Source: Candidatus Fermentibacterota bacterium
Lineage (GTDB): Bacteria > Fermentibacterota > Fermentibacteria > Fermentibacterales > Fermentibacteraceae
Direction: 5' to 3'
DNA: 51,415 nucleotides
Assembly: GCA_012523605.1 (NCBI GenBank)
Contig: JAAYTY010000044.1
Span: 1-51,415 of the forward strand
Below, in pieces: positions 42,564-51,415 of this stretch. The notes below the pieces were generated by a model that saw only the letters and a list, made by a program, of their open reading frames with translations, had not been told where the DNA came from and made no database searches. Made by a program: the position numbers and the translations under genes. Position 1 is the first letter of the stretch, and each line of letters begins with the position of its first letter.

Positions 42564-44191
42564 AGATCTTCCTTCGCGCAGAGCGGAAGCCTGATCTCGA
42601 AGACGGCGCCGCCGCCCTCCCGGCGTGAGGCACGCAGATCTCCGTTCATCATCCCTGCCAGGCGTCTTGTGATCGTAAGGCCCAGGCCCATGTGGCCCTC
42701 CCCCTGCTTCGTACTATAGAACGGGCGCATGACTGCGTCCCCGTCCTCGGGTAGCCCGGGCCCCCTGTCCATGACTGAGACGCTGAAGCTCCCCCTCGAA
42801 CACGCCACGACCACTTCGGGCACACCTCCGGGATCCGCCTCCTTTGCGTTCCTGACCAGGTTGAGCACGCACCTCTGGAGGAGCACGGGATCCGCCCTCA
42901 GGCAGGCGTCCGGACACGAGCCGTCCGCCAGCTCGAAGCGTGCGCCGGTCTCCGAGCAAACGGCGGCCACGGAATCCGCGAGAGAGGAGCAGGTGACCTC
43001 GTCCAGCCTGGCCTCGGGGGTTCCGGCGAAGGACTTGAACGAGCCGATCATCCTCTGCGCCGAGACTATCTCCTCACGGGCCTCGGCCAGGATGGATTCC
43101 GTCCTCGGATCTGAGTGGCCCCTTGCGAGGAGGTCCATGAAGCCCTGGAGAGCGCAGAGGGTGTTGCCCATCTCGTGAGCCACGCCGGCCGACAGCGTTC
43201 CGAGCCCGGCCATCGCGGCCTCCTCGGCGAGCCTGCGCTCGAGCGTCCTCAGCCTCGTCACGTCGTTCACCAGAACCGCTCTGGAGCCTCCTGGCGAAGC
43301 GGCCACGGAAACGCTGTAGGCCCTTCTCTCGGGTCCGGACTCGATCTCCAGCTCGATCTCACCGGGTTCCGATCCGATCCCGGAAAGAAACCTGCCGATG
43401 GCCGCCCCCGCCTTGGTCCTCCCGCCGGGGAAACCGCTCCCCAGGTCGCCCGAATCCAGACGGAAGAGCTCGGCCGCGCTCGGATTGAACAGGGTCAGCT
43501 TCCCCTCGGCATCGAGAGCCATCAGGGCGGCGCCGATGCTCGAAACGACAGCGGCGGAGCACTCCTCCGCCCTGTCGGCTCTCCGCTCGGCCAACCTCCG
43601 GAGTCTGTCCAGCTCACGGTCGCGTTCCGACAGCTTCTGGACAAGCTCGGCGAAGGATGCGCGGGCGGCCGCCGCGGTTCTCGCGCCTCCGGGAACCTGC
43701 CGCCCGGCCTCTTCTAGGATCTCCTCGAGAGGAGCCGTGAGGTTGCGCGAAATGTATCCCGGCGTGAGTATCGAGAGGATCAGCAGTCCGGCGGTGATCA
43801 CGGCGAGGGAGAATGTGAGGATCGTACGGAAGGGCTGCGAAGGCGGAAGCCTCACGCCTGCGTACCGTCCCCCCCCGAGAGGTCTGACCTCCCAGTCCCC
43901 TCCCAGCTCCTCCACCCTCGCCGAATCGAGGATGAGAGCCTCCTCGAGAGTCCCGGAGAGAACGAGTGGAGCTGCGGCCTGCCTGAGCGCCTCTTCGGAA
44001 GGATTCCCCCGCACCGAGGCCGTGATCATCTCCGCGGCCATTACGGCGCGAAGCCTCCTCTCGTCCTCGAAGTCCCGGGCGAGAAGAAGGTTTATCACGA
44101 GGGCGACGAGCGAGGCGGCTACGCCGGCGGCCAGGGAAGAACCTATCAGCAGTTCGACGGCGAGAGTGAACCTGCCCCTGCCCGGCTTCAC
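42560..44191 (-). CDS. Membrane sensor histidine kinase
   Basis: 543 aa. Two membrane helices (about 12-34 and 116-138) flank a small outer sensor domain; then a coiled linker, a PAS domain ([20 protein letters not shown]), the phospho-accepting His339 (AHEMGN) and an ATPase domain with [20 protein letters not shown] and [12 protein letters not shown]. NtrB-type, the usual partner of sigma-54 regulators. The start is GTG at 44191, overlapping the GT2 stop. The track's N-terminal 125 residues are out-of-frame read-through. Confidence 0.9.
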   Translation of the reverse strand: MKPGRGRFTLAVELLIGSSLAAGVAASLVALVINLLLARDFEDERRLRAVMAAEMITASVRGNPSEEALRQAAAPLVLSGTLEEALILDSARVEELGGDWEVRPLGGGRYAGVRLPPSQPFRTILTFSLAVITAGLLILSILTPGYISRNLTAPLEEILEEAGRQVPGGARTAAAARASFAELVQKLSERDRELDRLRRLAERRADRAEECSAAVVSSIGAALMALDAEGKLTLFNPSAAELFRLDSGDLGSGFPGGRTKAGAAIGRFLSGIGSEPGEIELEIESGPERRAYSVSVAASPGGSRAVLVNDVTRLRTLERRLAEEAAMAGLGTLSAGVAHEMGNTLCALQGFMDLLARGHSDPRTESILAEAREEIVSAQRMIGSFKSFAGTPEARLDEVTCSSLADSVAAVCSETGARFELADGSCPDACLRADPVLLQRCVLNLVRNAKEADPGGVPEVVVACSRGSFSVSVMDRGPGLPEDGDAVMRPFYSTKQGEGHMGLGLTITRRLAGMMNGDLRASRREGGGAVFEIRLPLCAKEDL

Positions 44192-45018
44192 CTTCCCACC
44201 TTCCCCCGGCTCCTTCTCCAGGCGAGATAGTCGAGCCAGCCCGTCACGAACTCGGTCCTGCCCCGTGACAGCGACAGCAGCAGATGCAACGGCATCCATG
44301 CAGCGCTGCGGAACCGCATGAACGGCGTGGAGCAGTGCCTTTCCATGAATATGAAGCGGTTCCTCTCGCGAAGCCTTCTCGATGCGGGACCGCCGCCCAT
44401 GGTGGCCGCGTGCTCGTGGTCCCAGATGGAGAGAGGGGCCCTGGTCATGGACAGGCCCGCACATGCGGCACGGACACCGAGGTCGGCGTCCTCCCAGTAG
44501 ATCGGGGCGAATTCGACTGCAAGCCCGCCCAGCGTCTCCCAGTGGGATCTCCTGAAGAGGCTGCACGCACCCGACGGGTAGGGTACGCCATGCTCTTCCG
44601 GACCGGTCACGGCCAGGCCGCGCCTGAAGCCCGTCCTCATACCGCCTTCGTCCTGCATTCCCGGCCTCGTGATTACCGGCACCGCCGCATATACCGAGTC
44701 GGGCGCGGATTCGAGCGCCTGCACGAGTTCCGCCACGGCTCCCTTCCGGGGCGAGACGTCATTGTTGAGGAGAAGAAGGATGTCGCCTCCGGCCAGGGAC
44801 ATCCCGAGGTTCACGGAGTGGCAGAACCCCGGGGGGCCCTCCCTTCTAGCGAACCTCACACCGGGGAACTCCGCCGGACCGGCTTCGCAGGTGCCGTCCG
44901 ATGATGCGTCGTCAACGACGATCACCTCCCACCCCGGTGCCTCGCCGGTCAGGCGGGGCAGATGCCTCCTGAGCAGCTCCAGCCCGTTCCTGGAAGGGAT
45001 GACGACGCTTCCCCTCAC
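44188..45018 (-). CDS. Glycosyltransferase family 2
   Basis: 276 aa. GT-A inverting enzyme: VVIPSRNGLELL, VIVVDDASSDGT, the acidic LLLLNNDVSP metal-binding segment, and a late IYWEDADLGVRAA. Rhamnosyl- or similar transferase of a surface polysaccharide. The start is GTG at 45018 (GTGA with the GT-C gene). Confidence 0.88.
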   Translation of the reverse strand: MRGSVVIPSRNGLELLRRHLPRLTGEAPGWEVIVVDDASSDGTCEAGPAEFPGVRFARREGPPGFCHSVNLGMSLAGGDILLLLNNDVSPRKGAVAELVQALESAPDSVYAAVPVITRPGMQDEGGMRTGFRRGLAVTGPEEHGVPYPSGACSLFRRSHWETLGGLAVEFAPIYWEDADLGVRAACAGLSMTRAPLSIWDHEHAATMGGGPASRRLRERNRFIFMERHCSTPFMRFRSAAWMPLHLLLSLSRGRTEFVTGWLDYLAWRRSRGKVGR

Positions 45019-47129
45019 CGCCGCACCTCGATCCTGTCCAGATAGATCCCTTCGAGGTCGCGCGCCGGGAGCGGTTCCGACGGGAAGATGCAGGTCACCT
45101 CGCCGGGCCTGGCGGCGAGCGTTACAACGACAGTCGTGTCCCGCAGGTTGCCCGGTTCGGGATTCCGCCCGGTTTCGCCCCTGCGGACGGCGCGCACCCA
45201 CCGAGGCGGCTCCCTCATCCCCGTGGAGAGAAGCATCCGGGCCGCGCTCTCCCCGCATCTCGCGGACAGGCCGAGGGGTTCTCCATGGGTCAGCGCCCTG
45301 AGGTGCAGCCTGAGCTCGAACTCCGGGCCCCCGCCTGGAGGGGCGGGAAGCAGGACGGCGTCGCCCGGTTCCGAAAGGCGCAGCATAAGCTCGCGGGAGC
45401 CTTCGAAGGCCATCCTCTCCCTCGGATCGGGCGAGGCGGGGTAGATACTGCACCCGACCCTGCCGGACGGCGGAAGGTCCTCAGCCTCCCAGGCGGTGGG
45501 AACCGCCGGTTGAAGCGATGCGAAAAGGACGAGCGCGAGCGGCGGAACAGCGAGCGACGCGCCCTCGCGGCCCCTTCCGTAGAGAACCGCCGACACCGCC
45601 CATGCTGCAGCCCAGCCGGCTGTCGCGACGGCGTCGGGCCGCAGCATCGAAGGGAGGAGCGCGCCTGCGCCTGCCCCCCGTGCGCCCGCCACCCATTCCA
45701 GGATCCTGTCCGTGCCGTCGAGGTAGTTGAATCTCAGGTCTGGCATGACGAAGCAGGCGCCCGACGCCAGCGCAGAGAGGGCGATGAACCCGCCGCCCCT
45801 GCCGGATGACAGGGCGTGGGCCATGCCGAGCGCGAACAGAGGAAGCAGAGGCATGAAGGGCCTGCCCCAGGGCGTCGGGCACGAGTGCCAGTCCAGGGGC
45901 TGCCAGAGCACGAGGACCGCCAGGTAGGCCGCCGAGGACAACACGAGGGGTCTCGCGAGGGCGGACCTGCGGAGGGAGTGTGCCAGGCCGAACGCCGCTG
46001 GCAGAAGCCAGGGGGCGCGCCAGAGCAGGCCGGTCTCCTGATCCAGCAGCATCCAGAGCGGCGCCATGACGATGTCCGGAAGGGTGGCGACCGTCCTGTG
46101 CCAGACAACGGCGAGCGATTCGACGTTTCCATACCTCATCCAGAAGAGCCTGCCGCCCAGGACGGCCCTGTCCGCGAGCAGGATGCCGGCGAGAACGACG
46201 AGCCCGGCCGCCATCCATGCGAGACGCCTCCTGGAACTCATCATGGAGAGAGAGGCTAGGGCAAGCCCGGCGCCGGCCGCTGCGAACCTCAGCTTCAGGA
46301 GGGCGAGGGCCAGGGCGCACAAGATGACGGGCACGAAGCGTCCCCGGGAGGACAGAAACGCTCCCAGCGCAACGAGACCAGCGGCGGCGAAGTCGGGATA
46401 GGCGAGCCCGGCGACCGCGGCTCCGGGAAGCAGCAGTACGGAAAGAACGGCCGCCCGGCCGTGCTCGCCGGTCCTCTCGCGGGACAGCATCAGGGCGACC
46501 AGCGAAGCCGAGACGGCGGTCACGATGAGAGCCGCGATGCGGAATCCGGGGAGCCCGAGCAGGACCCCCGGCAGGATGAGGAGCGGGAAAGCGGGCTGGA
46601 AGTGGCTGAGCCCCTGGGCATCGGCGATCTCGGGAGACACGGTTGCGACCGGATCGTACTGCCTCAGATCGTCCGAGGCGTCCAGATCTCCGTCCTGAAC
46701 GATGCTCCCGGCGACCGCCGCATAGTAGGGCTCGTCGCCGGTGAAGGGCACCAGCATGATGACGAGAGGCGCGAGCGGCAGCAGTGCCGTCGCGGCGCTC
46801 CTCCTGGAGGAGCCATCCGGCTCGAGCAGGGTTAACACGCCTGCGGCCGCGGCCGACATGGACGCGAGCAGCACGGCTCTTCCAAGAGGCCAGGCCGCTC
46901 CGGTCACCACGAACACCGCGAGGAAGGCCAGGGAGCATCGCCATCTCCGCGCGCCGGGGGAGACGGCGCCGGCCAGGAGCCAGGCCAGCGGGACGAGGCG
47001 ACCCAGAGTCCCCGGCAGCGGCAGGCCGAGCAGTCTCCAAGCGAGGAACACGGTCAGCCCCCCTACAAGTCCGGTGAAGGCTCCAGGCAGCCTCCCGGGG
47101 AGGGCGGCAGGATTCCCGAGGAGCCTCAC
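45015..47129 (-). CDS. Polytopic membrane protein, GT-C glycosyltransferase-like
   Basis: 704 aa. Roughly 14 hydrophobic segments, with an acidic GDEPYYAAVAGSIVQDGDLD loop resembling the DE-type site of GT39/GT83 (PMT/ArnT) enzymes, and an extracytoplasmic C-terminal domain of about 170 residues. It probably uses a polyprenyl-phosphate sugar. GTG at 47129 with GGAGG six bases upstream is a strong start; the track's longer ORF enters the neighbour out of frame. Confidence 0.65.
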   Translation of the reverse strand: MRLLGNPAALPGRLPGAFTGLVGGLTVFLAWRLLGLPLPGTLGRLVPLAWLLAGAVSPGARRWRCSLAFLAVFVVTGAAWPLGRAVLLASMSAAAAGVLTLLEPDGSSRRSAATALLPLAPLVIMLVPFTGDEPYYAAVAGSIVQDGDLDASDDLRQYDPVATVSPEIADAQGLSHFQPAFPLLILPGVLLGLPGFRIAALIVTAVSASLVALMLSRERTGEHGRAAVLSVLLLPGAAVAGLAYPDFAAAGLVALGAFLSSRGRFVPVILCALALALLKLRFAAAGAGLALASLSMMSSRRRLAWMAAGLVVLAGILLADRAVLGGRLFWMRYGNVESLAVVWHRTVATLPDIVMAPLWMLLDQETGLLWRAPWLLPAAFGLAHSLRRSALARPLVLSSAAYLAVLVLWQPLDWHSCPTPWGRPFMPLLPLFALGMAHALSSGRGGGFIALSALASGACFVMPDLRFNYLDGTDRILEWVAGARGAGAGALLPSMLRPDAVATAGWAAAWAVSAVLYGRGREGASLAVPPLALVLFASLQPAVPTAWEAEDLPPSGRVGCSIYPASPDPRERMAFEGSRELMLRLSEPGDAVLLPAPPGGGPEFELRLHLRALTHGEPLGLSARCGESAARMLLSTGMREPPRWVRAVRRGETGRNPEPGNLRDTTVVVTLAARPGEVTCIFPSEPLPARDLEGIYLDRIEVRR

Positions 47130-47899
47130 TGCGCTCCTCCGGGGCCGACGATGATCACGGGATGCTCGAACGGCCTGTAGGGCCGGACGAGTCTTATGGT
47201 CAGAACGGTTTCGGAGGAGGGTATCTCGAGCATTGTCACGCCGGGCGGCAGGGCTGTCGCGAAGAAGTCGCCCGAAGCGAGCCCCACGGGCAGCGAGTCC
47301 CTTGTTCCACCGCACTCGATGCGCATGGAGAAGGGGTCGTTCCAAATACCAGGCGGTATTCTCACCTCGAGCACCGGTGAAGCCCTGTCGAGCACCGCCG
47401 TTCCCGGCCAGGCGACCCCGCCCCGGGTGAAGGCCTCCTGCATCACGGCAGGTTCCGGCTCGGTCACCGAAGGCAGGCCGAGAAAGGCCGTGGCGACGAG
47501 AAGACCGGTTGGAACAGCGACTCTCCTGATCCGTCGATCCATCGGGAGCAGGCCGGCCAGCGCGGCGGCGCACCAGGCCCAGTACCCCGAGACGGCGCCG
47601 GCCTGCCCCGCGAGGAGGACGGCGAAGCAACCGGCCGCCCTGGCGGCGAATCCCTGCGAGAAGGCTTCCGCCGCGAGCCCGGCGGCGGCGACCAGAGCAG
47701 GAGCATCCTGGGAACCTCCGAGCACTCCGGCACCCAGAGCGGCCATGCCCGATGCGAGAATCACGGGCGAGGATCTCGCGGCGAGGAGGGCCGCGCCGGC
47801 GAGCGCCCAGGCGGCGGAAGCGGCGGGATCGCCGCCCAGGGCGATTCTGACGAGCGCAACGGCCGCGGTGCCGGCTGCCCAGCCGAGACGCCTCACCAT
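47126..47899 (-). CDS. Hypothetical membrane protein
   Basis: 257 aa. Five or six hydrophobic, Ala/Leu-rich segments over the first 150 residues, then a soluble C-terminal region of beta-rich appearance (VLEVRIPPGIWNDPFSMRIE). No family recognised. The ATG overlaps the GT2 stop (TGATG) and the stop overlaps the GT-C start, so it belongs to the polysaccharide operon. Confidence 0.65.
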   Translation of the reverse strand: MVRRLGWAAGTAAVALVRIALGGDPAASAAWALAGAALLAARSSPVILASGMAALGAGVLGGSQDAPALVAAAGLAAEAFSQGFAARAAGCFAVLLAGQAGAVSGYWAWCAAALAGLLPMDRRIRRVAVPTGLLVATAFLGLPSVTEPEPAVMQEAFTRGGVAWPGTAVLDRASPVLEVRIPPGIWNDPFSMRIECGGTRDSLPVGLASGDFFATALPPGVTMLEIPSSETVLTIRLVRPYRPFEHPVIIVGPGGAQ

Positions 47900-49206
47900 C
47901 ACTCCCGCCCCTCGAAGTCGAAATAGAGCATTCTGACCGTGGGCATGTCCACCCTGTCGTCCAGCGCCAGATAGCTCCTTCCCGCCGGCACGGGCAGTCT
48001 GACCAGTGTCCTGCCCGAAGGGAGATGGAATGCCGGCCCGGGCTCCGCTCCGAGCCAGAGCCTTCCTGTGTGCGGGATGTCGCTCTCCAGGAGGATCGAG
48101 ACCGTCCCGGGCGATCTCACGGACATCGCGCCGTAGCCCGAGAACGAGACTCCCGATCCGGACGCGCTCCAGCCGGGGCCTGCGGTCACGGTTCCGCCCC
48201 TGTCGAGATGGAAAGGTCTTCCGGGCCTGATCGACGGGAGATCGGTCGGGGCGGGCGCCGGGAGCCGCGGTATGCGCTCGGGCTGGATCGAAGGCTCGAG
48301 AACGGCGGAGACGAAAGCCCCGAGCCTCCTGAAAAGCGGGCGCCCGCGCAACGCGCACCGCGCGATGTCTCTGAACTCGCCGAATGCCGTCCGTACCGGC
48401 ATGCGGGCCGCTCTGCCGCCGAGATATTTCCTGGCAAGCAGAGCCGCCGATCTCGTCTCCCAGGCCTCCGCCTCGCTCCTCCTGCTGGAGGAGCCCACCA
48501 TGTGAAGCCCCCACGCCCCGGGCAGAAGCTCGAAGCTGTAGCCCGCCGCCGCGGTTCTGAGACACAGATCGACATCCTCGAAATACATGAAGAATCTCTC
48601 GTCGAAGCCGCCCACCGATCGGAGCACCCGGGTCCTCCAGAGCGAGACGGCCGCGCCGACTCCGGGCACGGGTCTGGGCCCCGGGTTGCCGGGCTCGGGC
48701 TCGAATCTCATGAATCCGAGATCGAATCCCCTCAGACCGGCCGTGATCCCCAGCCCCCTCCCGGCGGTCACCTCCGGCCACTCCCACAGGCCGAGCCGGG
48801 GCTGGACCGCGGCCGTACCCGGCGAGGCGTCGAGCCTGGCCTCCAGAGCCGAGAGAGATTCCGGGCCTATTCGTGCATCGGCGTTGAGAAGGAGCGTGTA
48901 AGGGGTTCTGACCCTCATCAGTCCGAGGTTGTTGGCGTAGCCGAATCCTCCGTTCCATCCGCTGCGCACGAGCATGCCCGGCATCAGCGCCCGCTCCAGC
49001 ATGTCCGCAGTGCCGTCGCTGGAGGCGTTGTCAACGATCAGCGGGGTTGCGAGGCTCTCCAGCCTGCCGAGTGTCTCGATCAGCGAAGGCGCGAGCCTTA
49101 CGGCGTTGTAGGTGACGACCAGGGCCGTAATGCGGGGGGAACCGCCCTCCGCCGGGGGTGGGGTCCGGCGCTCATCTGGGCCGCGCGGGGGTGTCAGGAA
49201 GCTCAT
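47899..49206 (-). CDS. Glycosyltransferase family 2 with C-terminal beta-rich domain
   Basis: 435 aa. GT2 catalytic part in the first 290 residues: ALVVTYNAVRLAPSLIETLG, LIVDNASSDGT, LLLNADARIGPESL, and FMYFEDVDLCLRTAAAGY. A further 120 residues at the C-terminus look like a beta-sandwich (GRPFHLDRGGTVTAG...), unusual for GT2 and possibly glycan-binding. ATGA overlap with the upstream GT4. Confidence 0.88.
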   Translation of the reverse strand: MSFLTPPRGPDERRTPPPAEGGSPRITALVVTYNAVRLAPSLIETLGRLESLATPLIVDNASSDGTADMLERALMPGMLVRSGWNGGFGYANNLGLMRVRTPYTLLLNADARIGPESLSALEARLDASPGTAAVQPRLGLWEWPEVTAGRGLGITAGLRGFDLGFMRFEPEPGNPGPRPVPGVGAAVSLWRTRVLRSVGGFDERFFMYFEDVDLCLRTAAAGYSFELLPGAWGLHMVGSSSRRSEAEAWETRSAALLARKYLGGRAARMPVRTAFGEFRDIARCALRGRPLFRRLGAFVSAVLEPSIQPERIPRLPAPAPTDLPSIRPGRPFHLDRGGTVTAGPGWSASGSGVSFSGYGAMSVRSPGTVSILLESDIPHTGRLWLGAEPGPAFHLPSGRTLVRLPVPAGRSYLALDDRVDMPTVRMLYFDFEGRE

Positions 49207-50438
49207 CTCCCCTCCCGCGGGGCGCACTCGGCCAGTCTCTCGTAGAACCTGCCCGTGACCGCCTCCCATGTGCGTTCGGAGAGGACCTGTCTCCTGCCTT
49301 CCTCCCCCATGGCGGAAGCTGCGTCGGGGTCTTTCAGCAGCAGTCCTATCCTGTGGGCGAGGGTTCTGGCGTCGCCGAAGGGGGCAAGCCAGCCGTTCGC
49401 GCCCTCCCTGATCAGCTCGGGCATGGCGCCGGACCAGCAGCCTACAACGGGCCTGCCGCACGCCCAGGCCTCCAGCAGGCCTATGCCGAAGCAGTCGAGT
49501 CTCGACGGAAGGACGAAAACGTCGCAGGCGGCGATGATGTCGGCCCTGTCCTCCTGCCGCACGTAGCCGGTCGAGACGAGCCTGCCCGGGGGCAGGGCCC
49601 TCAGCGCGTCGTCGAGGACAGGTCTCATGTCGCCGAGCAGGGGTCCGGCGAGGACCAGAGTGAAGTCCGCGCCTCCCGCCCACAGCTCCCTGCAGGCTTC
49701 GATCAGATGGCCGGAGCCCCTGTCGAGGCAGTGTGCGGTGAGGCTGAGCACCATCCTGTTCTCTACGCCGAGGGCGTGCCGCCCTCTGGCCGGGTCGGCT
49801 TCGGCGAACTCGGCCGGATCGATCCCGCTTCCGAGAACGAGAACCCTCTCGGGAGCGACACCCATGTCGAGGAACAGGTCACGTTCGAAGAGGCTCTGCG
49901 CGACGACGAAGGAGCTTCGCCGGAGCACCTCGGGCTGCGTGCCGTCGAAGTACCTGATCGCGTCCACCCTCCTGTGCTTCTCTCCCACGTTGGCGTGGGG
50001 GACCGACGCCAGCCCGGCACGGAACCTCCGGGCGTGACGATAACCGAGGCGCAGAACGAAGGGCATGGCGTTTGCGTGGACGAAACCGAAGCCGTGATCC
50101 CGCGCCAGCCAGCGCTCCATGGACGGAACGAAGGGATTGGGATAGAAGTGGAGGTCGGGCCCGCCGCTCCTGAGTCTCCTGAGGACCGCCCTGAGGAGGT
50201 CCTGCACCGGGGGATTCACTACCGGGAATCGGATTATCTCGACTCCGTCGCGGGTTTCGCGCCTGCCCTCCACCCTCCTCCCGGACCGGCAGGTGAAAGC
50301 AGACATGTCCCATGCATCGGTAGTCGCGATGACGCAGGTGTGACCGAAGCGCAAGCCCGCGCGGGCGTGCTCAAGGACGTATCGTTCGGCCCCGCCGTGA
50401 AAAGGCGCCGACCTGTGCACAAGGTGGAGTATCCTCAC
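49203..50438 (-). CDS. Glycosyltransferase family 4
   Basis: 411 aa GT-B enzyme. N-terminal LHLVHRSAPFHGGAERYVLE and donor-domain SRLDCFGIGLLEAWACGRPVV. The start is GTG at 50438, overlapping the preceding GT4 (GTGA). The track's version starting at 51161 begins in the wrong frame of that neighbour. Confidence 0.88.
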   Translation of the reverse strand: MRILHLVHRSAPFHGGAERYVLEHARAGLRFGHTCVIATTDAWDMSAFTCRSGRRVEGRRETRDGVEIIRFPVVNPPVQDLLRAVLRRLRSGGPDLHFYPNPFVPSMERWLARDHGFGFVHANAMPFVLRLGYRHARRFRAGLASVPHANVGEKHRRVDAIRYFDGTQPEVLRRSSFVVAQSLFERDLFLDMGVAPERVLVLGSGIDPAEFAEADPARGRHALGVENRMVLSLTAHCLDRGSGHLIEACRELWAGGADFTLVLAGPLLGDMRPVLDDALRALPPGRLVSTGYVRQEDRADIIAACDVFVLPSRLDCFGIGLLEAWACGRPVVGCWSGAMPELIREGANGWLAPFGDARTLAHRIGLLLKDPDAASAMGEEGRRQVLSERTWEAVTGRFYERLAECAPREGR

Positions 50439-51415
50439 TCCGCGATTCTCCTGTACAGCTCGCAGGCCGCCGATGCGGCGGCGACCCAGGTGCGTCTCGG
50501 CGCCTCTCTCGCCATCGCCCGGAGTTCCCAGGCCAGCCCGCCCCTGCCTATCTCCAGCATGGAGGCGCTCCATGCAGAGGCATCTCCTGGCGGCAGGAGG
50601 ATGCCGCCCCTTCCCACTGTCTCGGGCAGTGCGGCCGCGTCGCTGGCAACAACCCCGCAGCCGCAGGCCATGGCTTCGAGCACGGGGAGTCCGAGCCCTT
50701 CGCACTCGCTGGGAGCCAGGAGCGCGGCGGCGCCGCGGTACAGGGCGAGGAGATCGCCGTCGGGAAGACCCTCGAAGACCCTCACGCCGCCGCCCGCGAC
50801 TTCCGGTCTCTTCCATCCGCCCTGTCCCACCATCACGAGGTCGAGGTCGAGACCCGCCAGACAAGCCTGGCGAAAGGCTTCGATCAGCATGGGGATGTTC
50901 TTCCTCGGGACGAAGTTGCCCACGTGGAGAAGGAAGCCCCGCCCCGCCAGCCCCAGCCTCTCGAGAACGGCGGCGTCGGGTTCTCCGGGAGTGAAGATGT
51001 CGTCCGCCGCGCCCGGGGCCACCTCGATGCGCCCCGGGGGCACTCCGATGACTGCCGCCGCCCTGTCCGCGGCCCACTTCGAGATGGCCAGCGCGCCGGC
51101 ACCCGCCCGCAGCAGCCCGGCCTCGATTCTGGAGTATCTCACGGTTTGTTCGGTGTGCCACTCCGGGTGCTCGAGCGCCGTCGTGTCATATACGGTTACC
51201 ACCGAACGAGCGCCGGAAGGAGCGAAGGGCTGAACGCCGCAGTGGTGATAGACATCGCATCCGGCTTCCGCCGCAAGCCTGGCGCTCCTCGAGCGCTCCT
51301 CGATACCGGCCGTCGAGGCCGCCCTCCTGACCAGCGGAACACCGCAGTACCAGGGAGAAGCGAGGACTAATGCGGCCTCCGGGACAGGGGGGGCGCCCGG
51401 ATGAGCAGCGGGGAC
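50435..51415 (-). CDS. Glycosyltransferase family 4 (5' end beyond the window)
   Basis: 326 codons in the window. The track begins this ORF at a GTG at 51202, but the frame stays open to the window edge and the extra residues (...DVYHHCGVQPFAPSGARS before VVTVYDTTALEHPEWH) are normal GT4 acceptor-domain sequence, so the true start lies upstream of the window. Donor-domain motifs: HVGNFVPRKNIPMLIEAF and SECEGLGLPVLEAMACG. Confidence 0.88.
   Translation of the reverse strand, partial: VPAAHPGAPPVPEAALVLASPWYCGVPLVRRAASTAGIEERSRSARLAAEAGCDVYHHCGVQPFAPSGARSVVTVYDTTALEHPEWHTEQTVRYSRIEAGLLRAGAGALAISKWAADRAAAVIGVPPGRIEVAPGAADDIFTPGEPDAAVLERLGLAGRGFLLHVGNFVPRKNIPMLIEAFRQACLAGLDLDLVMVGQGGWKRPEVAGGGVRVFEGLPDGDLLALYRGAAALLAPSECEGLGLPVLEAMACGCGVVASDAAALPETVGRGGILLPPGDASAWSASMLEIGRGGLAWELRAMAREAPRRTWVAAASAACELYRRIAE

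Noticed and set aside
1-51415. CRISPR arrays, insertion sequences, long repeats, rRNA
   Set aside because: No regularly spaced repeats, transposase motifs, terminal inverted repeats or rRNA-like sequence seen on reading both strands; a computed self-comparison was not possible.

Overview
The window is GC-rich bacterial chromosomal DNA, densely coding on essentially one strand, with no mobile element, CRISPR array or prophage that I can see. A [NiFe]-hydrogenase, an aldehyde:ferredoxin oxidoreductase (AOR)-family protein and several ferredoxin-type subunits point to an anaerobe. A GT9/heptosyltransferase-like gene, a lipoprotein signal, TatA and several surface-glycan glycosyltransferases suggest a diderm. 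Paired MglA-type GTPases, HprK plus regulatory HPr, and a DUF2723 protein resemble uncultivated FCB-like or related candidate phyla. That is inference only, because no rRNA or universal ribosomal marker is present.

Layout. (1) 1-5462, minus: a membrane-bound group-4-type [NiFe]-hydrogenase operon (NuoD/C/B/H-like subunits and a polyferredoxin) headed by a sulfhydrogenase-type HydB/HydG-like NAD(P)H/ferredoxin pair; the next membrane subunit is cut by the window edge. (2) 5693-9211, plus, divergent: polyferredoxin, tungsten-type AOR-family enzyme and a GHMP sugar kinase. (3) 39309 down to 9310, minus: about 30 kb of tightly packed genes. From upstream to downstream these are hpf, hprK, ptsH and ptsI; a sugar nucleotidyltransferase and two GT4 enzymes; a Gx-type transporter, a DUF4321 protein and tatA; an MglA-like GTPase with an unusual L7/L12-like, zinc-binding membrane partner; topA, xer, a DUF2723 gene, hslV and hslU; a second MglA-like GTPase; an STT3-like GT-C protein; dapF; tRNA-Gly(CCC); a secreted protein; a CDP-alcohol phosphatidyltransferase; a TPR protein; two GT9-like genes; polA; an alkaline-phosphatase-superfamily lipoprotein; and a GNAT protein. 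(4) 39555-41270, plus: a solitary archaeal-type gatE. (5) 51415 down to 41274, minus: a surface-polysaccharide glycosyltransferase operon ending in a histidine kinase and a sigma-54 response regulator whose Fis-type DNA-binding domain is cut off by an in-frame TAA.

Genes commonly overlap as ATGA, GTGA or TGATG, so translational coupling seems the rule, and GTG/TTG starts are common. Recognisable promoters are few and of the TTGACN-N16/17-TATNNN type: before the hydrogenase operon (apparently leaderless), before tRNA-Gly, before hpf and before gatE. No gene-free stretch exceeds 300 bases; the two largest gaps (5463-5692 and 39310-39554) are divergent promoter regions. The most notable items are the bacterial GatE, the split sigma-54 activator, the MglA/zinc-membrane-protein pair, the AOR-kinase unit with an altered cluster motif, and the tRNA that shares bases with the following start codon.
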